This document shows positions 46,480 to 57,996 of a DNA stretch of 64,000 bases, one piece after another. Numbering within the stretch: position 1 is the stretch's first letter; the number at the start of each line of letters is the position of its first letter. The position numbers and the translations under genes are program-made. This stretch comes from Topomyia yanbarensis (lineage: Eukaryota > Arthropoda > Insecta > Diptera > Culicidae). The notes below the pieces were generated by a model. The model saw nothing but the letters and a program-made list of their open reading frames with translations. It did not search any database and had not been told where the DNA came from. The stretch lies in contig NC_080672.1 of the NCBI RefSeq assembly GCF_030247195.1, forward strand, positions 348,872,413 through 348,936,412, in the 5' to 3' direction.

Positions 46480-47190
46480 TTGTTTACCTAAGACTTGTTT
46501 ACACGGACTTTTAAAATTTACATTACTTGAATACTTTCGATGCTCTTTGAAAGAATATCAACTCAAGAGGGATGAGGATTGGAACAATGGTAACCTGGTT
46601 CATACATTGACCAATCGGCGCTGGATGTAAAACCCGGTGGCATATGCTGAATCGTAAGATCAAGCATTGGGCTATAAAACGATTGCTTTCTGGATGATGG
46701 ATAAGGATTTGTACACATTTGTTTGTTTGCTCGTGGGTTAATTCCTAACAAGATGATCCGATTGATTATTCATTTTTAGGTGGTGAAGTTTACCTGAACT
46801 TTATAGGTAACGAATTCGGTCGATGATAAGTTGTTGAAATGATTTTGATCGTTCAATGCCCATATCGAAGAACGTTTCCATTGTTCAGAATGCCTACCAG
46901 CGTATGATAGCTGCAAACATGAGGACAACAAGGTTATCGCTTTCGAATGGAACAATTATTTATTATTCGTGTTCAAGTTCCATTACAGCAAAAGTTTCGT
47001 CGATTATCGCATTGTCGTTGATTTGGCCGGCAAATGCAAAACAGCGCTCGGCACTGACGATAAGGAGTAAGAAGAATTTGATTGGAGTGATAATAATAAT
47101 GCAGAGCATTATACATTCTGGTAGAATATCAGGGAGGAGAAATTATATGTAAATTTATATTATATCCCGAGTAGCCATCATTTTGGCACC
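46480..47190 (+). pseudogene. 1,4-alpha-glucan (glycogen) branching enzyme pseudogene
   Basis: Plus-strand debris in three frames follows the C-terminal third of eukaryotic glycogen branching enzyme in order: DEDWNNGNLVHTLTNRRWM, then VAYAES, QALGYKTIAFWMMDKDLYT, MIRLI.H, GGEVYLNFIGNEFG (46783-46820), YDSCKHEDNKVIAFE, LFVFKFHYSKSFVDYR, ALGTDDKE and EHYTF. Stops and frameshifts interrupt it. The stretch between LKEYQ and the DEDW motif lacks the residues expected there, so part is deleted. The active enzyme forms alpha-1,6 branches in glycogen; this copy cannot. It lies inside the 8.4-kb TIR unit. I could not tell whether it is a processed copy or a captured genomic fragment. Confidence 0.75.
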
Positions 47191-47409
47191 GCAATAAAGC
47201 TATCTGCTGTCTTGTTCAAATTGGCACGAAATAACTAGGCAGCGAATGATAAATTTCATAGTCAATTTATTTACTTTTTCTGAAGGATAAGTAATTAGTA
47301 TGGTGTGAATGTGAATGTGTCGCCGGTGCCGTGTGTTATGGTGGTACCGGACGGAACCGTTGCTCAGCAGACCGTCCTTGTCGTACTGGTCATAGATGTG
47401 AGGTTTTTG

Positions 47410-47650
47410 CCTTTCTCATATAGAAAGGTTATGCAATCACTCTGAAAAACGTCAACCTTATCCCGGGCCGGCGGGCCGAGTGTCATATCCCATTCGACTC
47501 AGTTCCTCGAGATCGGAAAAAGTCTGTATGTGTGTGTGTATGTATGTGTGTGTATGTGTATGTATGTGCGTATGTGTCAAATAATGTCACTCATTTTTCT
47601 CAGAGATGGCTGGAGCGATTTGCCCAAACTTAGTCTCAAATGAAAGGTGC
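47410..47650 (+). repeat. Dispersed culicine-type repeat with TATG tract
   Basis: Contains TTGCCTTTCTCATATAGAAA, TTATGCAATCACTCTGAAAA, the GGGCCGAGTGTCATATCCCA block, a (GTAT/GTGT)n tract at 47525-47575, and CTCATTTTTCTCAGAGATGG. I recognise this arrangement from mosquito repeats (established knowledge, not checked). A minus-strand fragment is at 4293-4430. Confidence 0.65.
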
Positions 47651-47829
47651 AACCAAATACAAATATGTTAATACGGAATGCTCTGACAATTTTTCGAATG
47701 CACATTTTATAACCCAGGTACACCGATAAAGGTACACTGTCAAAGTGACAGCATACTTTGATGAAACAGTGGTATACTGGCTGCACTGATGAAAATTTTG
47801 ATTGTTGTTGATTTTCTGACACTTGCAAA

Positions 47830-48245
47830 GGTTTTTTTGTTTGCCGAAAAAAATCAGAGAAAATCTAACCAACGACTTCTAACGATCAAGTTTGTGCGCG
47901 GTTAATAACTGAATATTGGAATTGAATAGAATTAAGTTCGCTGTAGAATATAAGTGGATATTGCAGATACTGAATGAAAATTGTTGCGGCAGCACGAACT
48001 CTACGATTTATTCTAGTTGTGCCAATGTCCAGACGCCGCTTGTGTGAAATCCTCCTCAAGCCTATTACATTGTCCGCAAAAAAGATTTGAACGAGGACGA
48101 TATGACCTTGCTGGTGCAAAAGCTGTCCAAGCTGTACTCTTTGTACATCTGTTGCACACCTGAATCGACCGTCATTAGAAGCACTTGTGCCCTCCTTATG
48201 ATCATTCTGGGGAGACTTCATGTTGCTAGCTGCTATCAATAAATA
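47830..48245 (+). other. Coding-like debris of unknown origin
   Basis: At 48080-48240 a plus-strand frame reads LNEDDMTLLVQKLSKLYSLY, then CCTPESTVIRSTCALLMIIL, ending at TAA. Balanced codons suggest an old coding piece. I do not recognise the protein, and it may be chance. Confidence 0.25.
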
Positions 48246-48376
48246 AGTGTTGCTGGTGAGTTATTCTACGGTTCGATCGTTCTCGTAAAATTCTAATAAT
48301 ATTAGATATCAACTATCTTGTAGCACCAGAGACGTTGAGAAAATATTATTCGGATTCGCTAAAAAAACATCTATTA

Positions 48377-48771
48377 CAGTAAAGACCCGTTTTTATCAGC
48401 CCCTTGGTGAATTTTAGGCTGATAAAACGGGGACATTGATAAAATCGGGACATATATTTTTCTTTCTTTTTAGGAAACCGAAACTCTTAAAATATTCTTC
48501 TTTGATCCCTAGATATAGCCTCATAACCTTTCCTGATTATTTAGCTTAAGCTTCCCTTAAGGGGGTCTGACAGAGCAAAATTTAAAAATTTTTGTTCCGA
48601 TATTTCGAATCTCTAAGATAAGAAATATATGCTCAAGAAAGGATTTACTCGAATTCCACTTGGTTCGTCTGCTAGAGCCCATCAAACTACCAACTATCAA
48701 TTTTCATGAGGCTGATAAAATCGGGTCAAAAGCTGATAAAATCGGGGACTGATAAAATCGGGTCTTCACTG
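48377..48771. mobile_element. mariner/Tc1-type MITE (TSD TA)
   Basis: Starts CAGTAAAGACCCGTTTTTAT and ends as the inverse of CAGTGAAGACCCGATTTTAT, with TA on both sides (48375-48376 and 48772-48773). Several internal copies of GCTGATAAAATCGGG occur. 395 bp, non-coding. Confidence 0.85.
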
Positions 48772-48773
48772 TA

Positions 48774-49739
48774 TATGCAGCTGTAGCCGGAAGTTGTAAA
48801 GGCCTTTCATAAATCACCTACTCATGAGAGGAGGAAATGCAGCTCGAGTCTCCGTTTTTCTACTGAAGCGTAGAATATTTGTGACAGCACCCAATTCATA
48901 CAATGGATCATTTTTTTTATCGCCAGGAACTAATTTCAGTGCACCCGATAAGTCATACTTCCAAGGATTGTAAGTGGTTTCTCTAGAAACACGAGGCGAA
49001 AAATAGGTTCAAATGTTCCCTCCCTCATTATTGTTCGAATTGCTTGTATGTATGAAAGTATGTAGGTAGCCAGCATCCTATCATGGGACTTCCGCCAAAG
49101 GCGGGTTCACACGAAAGTAAGTTTAAATTTCAATACCATTCTGAACGCAATATAACGTTATGCGAATGACAAAAAAGTACAGATTCAGTAACGAAATTCG
49201 CAACATTTTTCAAGCATATCACGGTAGAGATAGTTTTCCTTCTTGGTCCCTGTTGGCCTTCCAGTTAATAATTCAGTTGTAGCTTTAATGATGCCGTGAT
49301 GTAGGTAACTCCTCTCTCTACAACCTAGAAGCAACTTGGTAGCGTGACTGAGAAAGGTGCCTATGCTTTTAACTGATATAGATTTAAAGTGACAATACTA
49401 TTGTAAGAAAAAACACAATGGAGTAGTAAAATGGAAAATACATAAAATATTTTTAAGCATATGTATGTATATTTTAAGATTATTCATCGAAATCGTCCCA
49501 AATAAATTACAAACCTTTTCATGTGTTAATAGTCTTATGGTACAAGCCGTGTTAAAGCATTCGACTTTTGCAAAATTGGAATTGCATCAAAAAATCAGTT
49601 TCTTCTTCACCGCTCAATAGCTCCATCATTGAATATACCAATGTGAAATGTGTCCGCTGTTTTACTACTATAATGATGGGGGTGATTTGCTATTTTTATG
49701 GTCACTAGTTCAGCTGGTCCAAAGAATCTATCTTGACCA
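48774..49739. other. Interior of the 8.4-kb unit, no gene seen
   Basis: Noncoding as far as I can see. It holds further dispersed-repeat phrases near 49060 and 49340. Confidence 0.35.
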
Positions 49740-49960
49740 GGGGCTTAGCATCCCCAAGACGATGTACAGACGTTGACAGTAGCCGTTTCCAGGCTCGCAT
49801 GGCGGCATATGCTCTTGAATTGGATTGTTTTAATTGTAACAAAGGCAGATGTTGACTTTGGAAAAAAATGGCCGCCTAGCGGAGGATTGACCTGGACCAA
49901 TCCCGATGCATTTGTAATATTAAACAAATAAATCTCTGCCTTGCATTTTTGCAACTACAC
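49740..49960 (-). repeat. Dispersed repeat D, diverged copy 3
   Basis: Same order of phrases as 41873-42022 (TTGACAGTAG, GATTGTTTTAATTG, AAAGGCAGATGTTG, ATGGCCGCCTAGC), with many differences. Confidence 0.55.
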
Positions 49961-52200
49961 CCCATACGAAAAAAGCAACGCAGGGCTTTAATGAGCCATG
50001 GTATTTAAAGGCTTCCAATAGCAGGGATTTGAATAATTCGAATTGTAATTTACATCATTAATGCACACATTCCAATGAATCGTGCATATTTTTGAAACAC
50101 GATGATTCTCATGTTCTGTTGCAATACTTCTGTTGTCGAAGGTTGCAAGATCCAATCTGATTTTCTGATTATTGCTAGTTGGACCGAATCCGTTACTCCA
50201 CGGTATAGCTTTATGTTCAACCGTCTGGCCGTCTTTCCAAACTCCTGAAGCAATTTATTCCACATGAATCTAGCATTCTTCTGTTGGTGTATTTCCCGCT
50301 TTTTAAATTCCATGAGAAGCCGTAATGCGAAATATTACGTTATTACGGATGGAAGTTATGAAATAGGCGGTATAAGAATGTCCAATAGCAAAGCTTCCTA
50401 TGGATGCCATTTTTACTAGACAACAATGAAATGTTTTTATGAAGTTTTGCGTCCAACTCACAAAATAATTACGACTCAAAAGCACCGCCTCTACCGCCAG
50501 GAGTATTATCCTCCAGCGGATTGAAATAACCTCCGGAACCATCCTTGATCGATTGTTCTAAGTGGTTTTATCATGTTAACTCCATCGAGCCAGGAGAGCA
50601 ACTCAGGTAGATACCGGCTTGCTTTTGGACTTGTATGCACTGCACCACTCAAAAGCAGCCATTAGCCGTTATTCCGCGCAATGCACTAATCGTAAGGATA
50701 AACCTGAATGAGAAGGTAACGCATTTGTTCTTCCGGTTTGCAATGTAATTCGTCATTAATCATTCATCCTGGAATAGAAAAGCGGGATAAGAGAAAAATG
50801 CACGACGTCCTAGAACGTGAACATCGAAAAATGCTGTCAACTCGAAACACCACCACCACCGTCGTCGTTGATTTAAAATAGAAGAAAAACCATCTCTACT
50901 TGGGCAAACTCTGAAGTTCGACACTCCTAATATAATTCCAGCTGGCCATTCACATTCAACGTCAGAAGATCTAGTTGAATTTGGCTTCCCGGAGCTCGTA
51001 GCAACAACCAAAACGGCGAGTCTCAGCCATAGAAACTACTTTTATTTTGACTTTATAAACAAACTAAAGTTTTTAAATCATAGGCATGCTTTGATCAGGA
51101 ATCGTTGCCAGTTTCAATGTATTTCAGCAGTTCTCATCTGTCAAGGCAATACAGAGGGATTGGGTAGTGTAATTTGTTTGTTTCGTGAACCAAAAAGTGA
51201 AGACCCTTTTGTATGGGACCTTGGCGTATTTAATTTGATTTGCTTCTACAATGAATCATGTACAAGAAAAGTAAAAATGTTAAATTTAACGGAACAATGT
51301 ATGATGCCGACATCAAATAAAAAATTACAGCTGAGCGACCTTGATTGGAAAGTGTTAACATTTGGCAGCGAACCAAACCAAGTTTCTCATACTATGATCA
51401 AATCAACAAAAATTCCAAGACCATGTAAACAATCTCTCTGAACTGTCAAAAAAGTGAGGTTAAACATTATCATGCAATGTTCTCCACCGAGAGGTTCACT
51501 TTAGTTTGTTTACATAACCAATGAACTTAGTACCGCGACTCACCACTTCATTTGCCGCGTTGCCAGGAACTCAAGCAAAAATATACAAAACAGTGTTGCC
51601 TAAACACACATTTTGAGTCCCACCATTCTTGCAAAGGTGAAAAAAATACTCAACATTCTTGCATTTTTCAAATTTCAAAAAATCATTAAAAAATCACGAT
51701 AGCTCCAAATAGTCTCATTTCAACGACAATATTCTTAAAAATGTGTAGTCTTTTGAATAAAAATAAGAAAAAAGGGGGTTAGGTCGGACGAGAAAGGTCT
51801 ATTCCATGATCCCCAGCTCGAGAGAGCACTCCATGAAATTTTTCCACGATAGTTGATATTTTTCTTTTTATGAGATGGATTTCCAGTAAGACGAAAAAAA
51901 GCAACTAGCAAGTGAACACAAGCAGAAGCACCAAAACGCCGATGTGTCTTTTCAGAGGTACCAAAGGGAATGCTTCGGGTCCCGGATTGAAAGGCGTTTT
52001 GAGCCGAGAAGCGCTGATAACCATTGTTTCATCGATGTTGACGAGCCACTCTTGGGAGTTTAAAAAAAACCATCGGAAGGTACAATGGGGAGATTCGACT
52101 GTATTAAGTTTTGTTTGTCGCATTCCCATGGAATTATGGTTGCGGTCGGTCGTAACTGCGATCTGGAGCATTGTGGAAAGCGAAGACTGAATAAATAGAA
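49961..52200. other. Interior of the 8.4-kb unit, coding-like frames of unknown origin
   Basis: Minus-strand frames at 50050-50313 (MEFKKREIHQQKNARFMWNK...), 50303-50542 and 50760-51011 lie head to tail, and a plus-strand frame is at 51091-51441. None shows a domain I recognise and none looks like a DDE/hAT transposase. They may be decayed exons of a captured or host gene. Confidence 0.3.
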
Positions 52201-52334
52201 ATATATTAGATTTCCAGGAGAAAAACCAGGACAAATTAAGCATTTTCCTCGACTTCCCAGGACACCAGGACAGTCAATGCAAAACCAGGACATGTCCTGG
52301 GAAACCAGGACGTATGGTCACCCTACATTAGGAT

Positions 52335-52557
52335 GTGACGATAAAATCACTACGTCAAATCACTGAGAACTAACTTGCAAGTAAAGTTTTAAATGTATGT
52401 AAGAAACAAAACTGTTGATTTGAAATACCACCAGCAAGTAGCAACTTACCACTAGACGGCGCAACGATCGGCCAGCAAACGGTCTTGCGTGCAAACTTGG
52501 ATGCAATGGTTATTCAAGCATGCGAACCTGTATGCGATGGTAATTTTTAACGTATTT
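52335..52557. other. Intergenic, no feature seen
   Basis: The sequence between the target duplication of the 8.4-kb unit and the next MITE. Confidence 0.35.
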
Positions 52558-52798
52558 GAAGACTTTTTTCAATAGGTCCAATCTGCAAAAGAGAGCCTCT
52601 CTTTGTTTACTTTGTATTCCGCGAATTACTCGGTCACCTTTCTGATTTCCCTTCAACTCTATGCATAATAAGCTAGTAAAAACCTTGGCCTTTCGAGGCA
52701 TACTGATAAATGTTTAAAAAGTTTTATGGTTTCGCAGTAATAAACGAAAGAAAAAAGAGGGCTCTGATTGCAGATTGGACCTAATGAAAAAAGTCTTC
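52558..52798. mobile_element. MITE family B, copy C (241 bp, TSD ATTT)
   Basis: Inverted ends GAAGACTTTTTTCAATAGGT and ACCTAATGAAAAAAGTCTTC. ATTT occurs at 52554-52557 and 52799-52802. The core shares TCTTTGTTTACTTT and GCATAATAAGCTAGTAAAAA with copies A, B, D and E. Confidence 0.87.
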
Positions 52799-52802
52799 AT
52801 TT

Positions 52803-53245
52803 TCATTTAAATGTTTACACAGGCTATTTAGGACAGATTGTTCTAGCTTATATGTCTGTTCTCTGTGGTCAAATTACACTATTCTCGCGATATTTTTGCC
52901 TATTGCCACATAACACAACAGGAGAAACGACCTACTGAGCGATTAACTTCGACTTCCTGTTAATATACTATATCACTGCTAAATTTTGAAAACTATTGGA
53001 CGAACACAAAATCACTTCCGAGCGATTCAGCAGTGCTGCCCTTGGCGCCGTGAACTTCACCATATTAAAAAATTCCACAAAGCCCAGTGTAAACGGTTAT
53101 ACTTACGACCTTTTCTCTGACACGGAATTTTCACCAGCCGGCTGCAGCCCAATAACTGGAATGTTGTTATCACCGAAACCCTGCAGGCGATATGTGGATG
53201 GTAACAACTCGATTTTGCTGTTTTCGGTCATCTTTCCAACCAATT
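52803..53245. other. Intergenic with a MITE end fragment
   Basis: 52805-52860 (TTTACACAGGCTATTTAGG, TTGTTCTAGC, TGTCTGTTCTCTGTG) matches the right end of the element 56781-57058. The rest shows nothing. Confidence 0.45.
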
Positions 53246-53480
53246 CTCGACAAACATATGATTACGGCCTAAAAGCCAACTGTCAAAATCCACTTTTAAT
53301 GGAAATTCCGGACAAACCGTTACTAGCTGAACACAGTTCACAACAGTTTATGAAAGAGAAAACTTTTCTCTTTCGTTTACTACCAACATCTGTGATTGGC
53401 ATGTAACGGTTTGTCCGGAATTTCCATTCAAAGTGGATTATGACAGTTGGCTTTTAGGCCGTAATCATATGTTTGTCGAG
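53246..53480. mobile_element. MITE family A, copy 2 (235 bp, TSD AATT)
   Basis: Ends CTCGACAAACATATGATTAC and its inverse, with AATT at 53242-53245 and 53481-53484. Same length and order as 13862-14096. Confidence 0.85.
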
Positions 53481-53484
53481 AATT

Positions 53485-54115
53485 GTGTCCCACAAGGCTT
53501 GTATTCGCATCAGTATCCAATTCGCATCGTACCAACTGCCATTTGCCAGCAAGGAATAAATCCGCCAAAACATGTCCGCCACTGCCGGACTTGTCATTGA
53601 TTGTACCGATATATTATATATTTGAGCAGACCATTCGTGCATTGTAAATAAACATTACGCATGCTTGAGTTGGAGGAGATCAGTATTGTATATCCATCAA
53701 ACAAGAAATTTAAATTTTCGTTCGAACTTAGTTAAATCGAGATTGTAAGGTGCATTCTAGAGAATATGTATTAATAAAAACAAGCTTTTGAAATATTTCA
53801 TCTCTTTGTTTCAAAATGCATATCATATGCTAAACAAATCCAACGATCACCATACGGTTTATTTTCAAAATATAATAGGAGTCATTTAATTTGCAGCCTG
53901 TGGAAGCGGTTGCCAAAATATTGAAATCATAATTCTTACTCTTGTCTCTCTCCCTATTTTCTCTGGTCTCGTCTTGTCTTAGCCAGGCATTCACATTTAC
54001 TTTTACGTCAGGAATACACCAGGGAAGTTACTTGGGACCATTGATGTTTTTTACTTCAATGGCGTGTATTTAGTGCTGTAGCATCCACTAGTCTTTCCCA
54101 CAGTCTATAGAGAAC
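53485..54115. other. Intergenic, no gene seen
   Basis: No coding signal. Confidence 0.4.
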
Positions 54116-54229
54116 AGTGAAGTCAAAAAAAGCCTACCTATCGAGCACAATTGAAATCCATCTCTGATACCTCTGCAGTAAAGTTGGATTCTAATTTTGC
54201 TCGATAGGTAGACTTTTTTCGACTTCACT
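54116..54229. mobile_element. Foldback element of 114 bp
   Basis: The arms AGTGAAGTCAAAAAAAGCCT + ACCTATCGAGCA and the inverse at 54198-54229. The arms resemble mariner-type ends, but TA is not duplicated. Related phrases (CGATAGGTAGACGTTTTGAG) occur at 59860. Confidence 0.65.
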
Positions 54230-54291
54230 TTCTGCACACTCTTTGCGTACCTTTATGCTAAGACCTTTGGTACGTTTCATAACGTGCTAAT

Positions 54292-54530
54292 TCTTGGAGA
54301 TAAACTCAGAGGCAACACCCAACAGGCAGCACAGTACACCGAATGACCGGAACAACCTTGGAACAACGCGTGATATGTGAAAGAAACTCGGGACGCAAAT
54401 CGTGAACGTGTTTATTCAAGCTAATGCTACAGTGGAATGGATGACACATTTTGCTTTCTCTGTCTGCTGACAACTAGGTTGTCCAGTTGCGCCAGGTATA
54501 AATATTACTCCTACTTTTGCACTGCCCACA
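54292..54530 (-). repeat. Copia 3' LTR
   Basis: 239 bp. It matches the 5' LTR except for about 10 extra bases near 54355 (a duplicated CCTTGGAACAA-type phrase) and a few substitutions. Confidence 0.88.
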
Positions 54531-54626
54531 CTCCTTCTTAATATTTCTCCTCAATCTTTGAACTTACATAAACATTGACAAAGTCTATTACACTTGTTAT
54601 TGCTCGACCGATGCAGCTAAATATTT

Positions 54627-54887
54627 CTAGAGAAAATTTTCAATAGGACGTAAGTAACAATGAGATTCTATTTGGGGTCTTTCTCTTCTTTTCGTTACTC
54701 GGCCATTTCAACATTTACTACTCTATTCTTTGCATAATATTCTAGTAAAAACCGTCGGTTTTCGATATGTATTGGAAAATTAGTGCAAAGTGTTGTAACG
54801 ACGTCGTAATAAACGAAAGAGAAAGTAAACAGTAAAGTAAAGAGAGGCTCTCAATGTTACTTACGTTCTATTGAAAATTTTCTCTAG
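54627..54887. mobile_element. MITE family B, copy D (261 bp, TSD ATTT)
   Basis: Ends CTAGAGAAAATTTTCAATAG and its inverse, with ATTT at 54623-54626 and 54888-54891. It is inserted in the copia interior, close to the 3' LTR. Closest relative: copy E. Confidence 0.88.
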
Positions 54888-54891
54888 ATTT

Positions 54892-55216
54892 TTGCATCAC
54901 AGTATTTGTATGCTACAACGCAAGCAAACAAAATGTAGATTTCTGTAAAATTGACTCCAGTTTGCCCAAAACTACTAATGGTTAACAAAATTAATAAGCC
55001 ACAACACATTATCATCATCTTCGCTTTCAAATAATTTTCATTCGTCACAGCTCTAAGAAAACGTTTGGGGCCCGACACTACCGTGGTATCAACGTCAAAT
55101 CGTTTCAGAAACACTCCTGATTTTCTACAAGCCGTCCACTCGTTCCTTATTATCCGCCATATGTTTATCTGGAAACTTTTGTGATTCATTTGGCTCCTCC
55201 TGAAGCGCAATACCAA
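54892..55216 (-). other. Minus-strand frame in copia 3' region, unknown
   Basis: A 110-codon frame (54884-55216) with hydrophobic stretches (MIMCCGLLILLTISSFGQTG, YILFACVVAYKY). It begins beside the pre-integrase debris and ends in the MITE. It does not match the copia RT or RNase H order, so it may be chance or acquired sequence. Confidence 0.25.
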
Positions 55217-55229
55217 TATTTCCGAATCC

Positions 55230-56461
55230 TGACTCTACGATATTATTTGACCCATCCATCTCGTGGCTCAAACCGATCATGCCACACGTGCAAACAACTC
55301 TCCGATCGTCGAACTTTCTTGTTCAGCTTTCCGTTTACTTCTTTCAGCACATACATGTGGTCCGTTAGTTCCGCCACTGCAACAATACGTCCCGTAGCAC
55401 TCACGATATCGCAACGATCTGCATTAAACTCTATCCTCAATCCCTTTTGCGTCAGCTTATGTACGGATAGCAATCCACTATCCAAATTAGGCACGTAGAG
55501 CACATCTTTAAATAGAATATCAATCATTTTTCCCTTGCCATCAAAACACTTTGTCGCTCCTTCGCCAACTCCTGCCGACGTACAGAACCATCCGCCAATA
55601 CCACCTTGATCCGTGAACCTTCGTCCAGTTTGCTAAAGAAGTCCTTATTGTTCGTCATGTGATGTGAACACCCGCTGTCTACGTACCAACAGCCTTTGCG
55701 CCGACTGTGTCCAGCAGTGAAACAAATCGGAGATGGTTTATTCAAAACCTGCTTCGCTTTCACCTCGTCCTGCTTGCCATTATCAGAATCTTCGTCGCTC
55801 TGCTGCTGTCGATAATCCCTTCGGAAATGACCAGGTTTTCTACAAAAAATAGCAGACCTTCTCCTTCGGCCCCCTGTTATGAACTTTCGTAGCTTTTTCA
55901 CCAGTGTCTACACCACGTTCTACTCGCCGCTGATGCTCATAGAATAGTTATTGCTTTACAAACTCCATAGTCTGGTCAGCATCCGGCCGGCTTTCCAGTG
56001 CCGTCACCAAACTACTATACGATTCAGGAAGACTGCGATATATCATCGCTATTTTTAACGGATTCTCTAGTTTCTGACCCGCACAATCCAGTCGGTCGAA
56101 TAGCTCCTCGAGAAATGCTTCTCTATGTCACCTCATTCATCCATGTTCAAGCTGCAAATGCGCCGTAGTAATGAGACTCGTGACGTCATCGTCGCCTTTT
56201 CATGGAATTCTTTTAGTTGATTCCATGCCACTTGAGCAGATACAGCATTTCGAACCAAATTTAACTGACTATCCTTGACATAAAGAACAATAGTCGCCAA
56301 AGCCTTCTGATCGGCCTTCGTCCAGGCCGTTCCGGTATTATCCCTGCCACAGCATTCCACAGCTCCTCGCGCTCTAGCAGCATTTCGATGCGCGTTTTCC
56401 ATACTTGGTAGTTCTGGTTACTGAGTCGTGCAAACATATATTTCTCACTCATTTCCATCAA
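55230..56461 (-). pseudogene. Copia gag-protease-pre-integrase, decayed
   Basis: Four successive minus-strand frames give a copia polyprotein in order. Gag: FARLSNQNYQVWKTRIEMLL, ALATIVLYVKDSQLNLVRNA, VAWNQLKEFHEKATMTSRVS. A degenerate zinc knuckle: FCRKPGHFRRDY. The protease: CWYVDSGCSHHMTNNKDFF, with the catalytic DSG. The pre-integrase zone: VPNLDSGLLSVHKLTQKGL and VWHDRF. Frameshifts near 56400, 56130, 55900 and 55525 and a loss after WHDRF disable it. Confidence 0.88.
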
Positions 56462-56611
56462 TTTTTCGTATTATCAACGAACAGAAACAAGTGAAAAAAA
56501 ACGTTAACCGCAGCGCGTACTCCAACCAAAAGAAGATACAATGGTGAACGTGCAATATAGCTACACCACCGACAAACTGACATGACACTGTATTTTCAAA
56601 TTTGGCAAGAT

Positions 56612-56711
56612 ATTATTAGAGAGTCGACGCAAAATTTTGTAACTCGTACTGTCAAACGGACGTTCGTTTGACAGTACGAGTTACGAAATTTTCAGTCAAC
56701 TCTCTAATAAT
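56612..56711. mobile_element. Near-perfect foldback of 100 bp
   Basis: ATTATTAGAGAGTCGACGC ... with the inverse at the other end. The inner GTAACTCGTACTGTCAAACG faces its exact inverse around GACGTT. It would form a hairpin of about 45 bp. Confidence 0.8.
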
Positions 56712-56780
56712 CATCGAAGCTACTCTGTCACTAGAGTTCCTCCAGTAGAAGTTTGGACAAGAGAAAATAGACAATCATAG

Positions 56781-57058
56781 CACAGATAACAGACGTTTAG
56801 GCTCGATTTGAATCGTGTGTAAATACCCGCTACTGAAATTCTGAATAAATCAGACGTCTGAAACACGTTTGGCAAACGTTTGTAGATGGCGCAGTGATCG
56901 ATGCAATGCAGTTAGAGTGCAGCTGTCTGTCAAACGCGTGTAGCAAACAGTTGCGCAGATGGCAACAGTGAAACACGGGTTTCTAACGTTTATCAATTTG
57001 AAAGTTTACACAGGTTTTTGAAGAAATTTTGTTCTAGCCTAAACGTCTGTTATCTGTG
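56781..57058. mobile_element. MITE of 278 bp (TSD ATCATAG)
   Basis: Inverted ends CACAGATAACAGACGTTTAG / inverse, with the 7-bp ATCATAG at 56774-56780 and 57059-57065. A fragment of a relative is at 52805-52860. Confidence 0.82.
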
Positions 57059-57065
57059 ATCATAG

Positions 57066-57996
57066 TTTCAAGGCACTTGGCTCAAAGAAGTTGGGCTAGA
57101 CTTGAAATAGTTAAAGGAAACTATAACCTTAGAAATATATGTTCTCGTTTTGTTGAACATTTGATAACCAGCTGAATAAATTTTGTAAATATATATAAGC
57201 AATATTTGACAAAATATGAGGTAAATCAGGGTAAACTTTTCATGGAGTCAACCAGAGAACAAAGCCAGTCAATACCGCAAAATTGTGCGTGCTTTTCCAA
57301 AGGAGACACGACGATTATTTTTCGTCGCAGCAAGATTCGCAGCGCTATTCGGCGCGCGATTCGTCGCAATGTATTTCTTATGGGATTACACTTTAATAAA
57401 AGGTGGTGCAATTTTGTGTAAAAACCTTATTGTAAACAAAACATACTAAAACCTGAAACTTTAGAAGCACAGTTTTAGGCAGTTTTATTGAGAAATTCAG
57501 TTAAAGTAAATAATTAGCACACAATAAACTTGGGTAATACATATTTTTCGACGTTTTTCAGCATTTATTATCAAATGCGCCAATTCAATTCGTCGCCTCA
57601 AAATGATTTAACGACTCGTTTCCAATGAAACGTACAATACTTTCTACTTAAAACGTTAATATACGATGCTCCGCTCATTTGAATTCGAAAAACTTCTGCT
57701 CGTTTGAATATGTCTTGTCCAGACTTTTACTAGAGGACATTAGTGTTCTTTTACGTAAGACACGTTGAGTAATGATGTGTAACTCATTATACAGATGGAG
57801 CTACTGTTCCGAGTTTAAATTATTTGCCAAAAATTATCACTGAAATCGTTGTAGTTGGCATGTCAGTTTGTCGGTGGCTACACAACACGCGCCTTTTACG
57901 AGCCGTAAACAGCCAACCTCGATTGCACTCGGGCAGAGGAAGAAAAAACAAAATTCTCGCAAATTTTAACACTTCACCAACAGTTCTTTCGCATCA
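57066..57996. other. Copia 5' leader region, no intact coding
   Basis: The sequence between the MITE and the primer site. Short frames only. Confidence 0.4.

Larger units (their letters stand above)
43928..52324. mobile_element. 8.4-kb unit with 12-bp TIRs and 10-bp TSD
   Basis: Starts AGGGTGACCATA and ends TATGGTCACCCT, a perfect 12-bp inverted repeat. The 10-bp ACATTAGGAT is duplicated at 43918-43927 and 52325-52334. Subterminal CCAGGACA motifs recur at both ends (43957; several at 52230-52310). The AGGGTGACCA end with CCAGGAC subterminal repeats resembles some hAT-type elements, but those give 8-bp duplications; 10 bp would fit a Mutator-like system. No transposase was found. The interior holds a SINE, LINE ORF1 debris, a family-C element, a branching-enzyme pseudogene and a mariner-type MITE. 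Confidence 0.7.

Noticed and set aside
52996..53406. 136-codon plus-strand frame
   Set aside because: It runs across the left boundary of a family-A MITE and has no domain.
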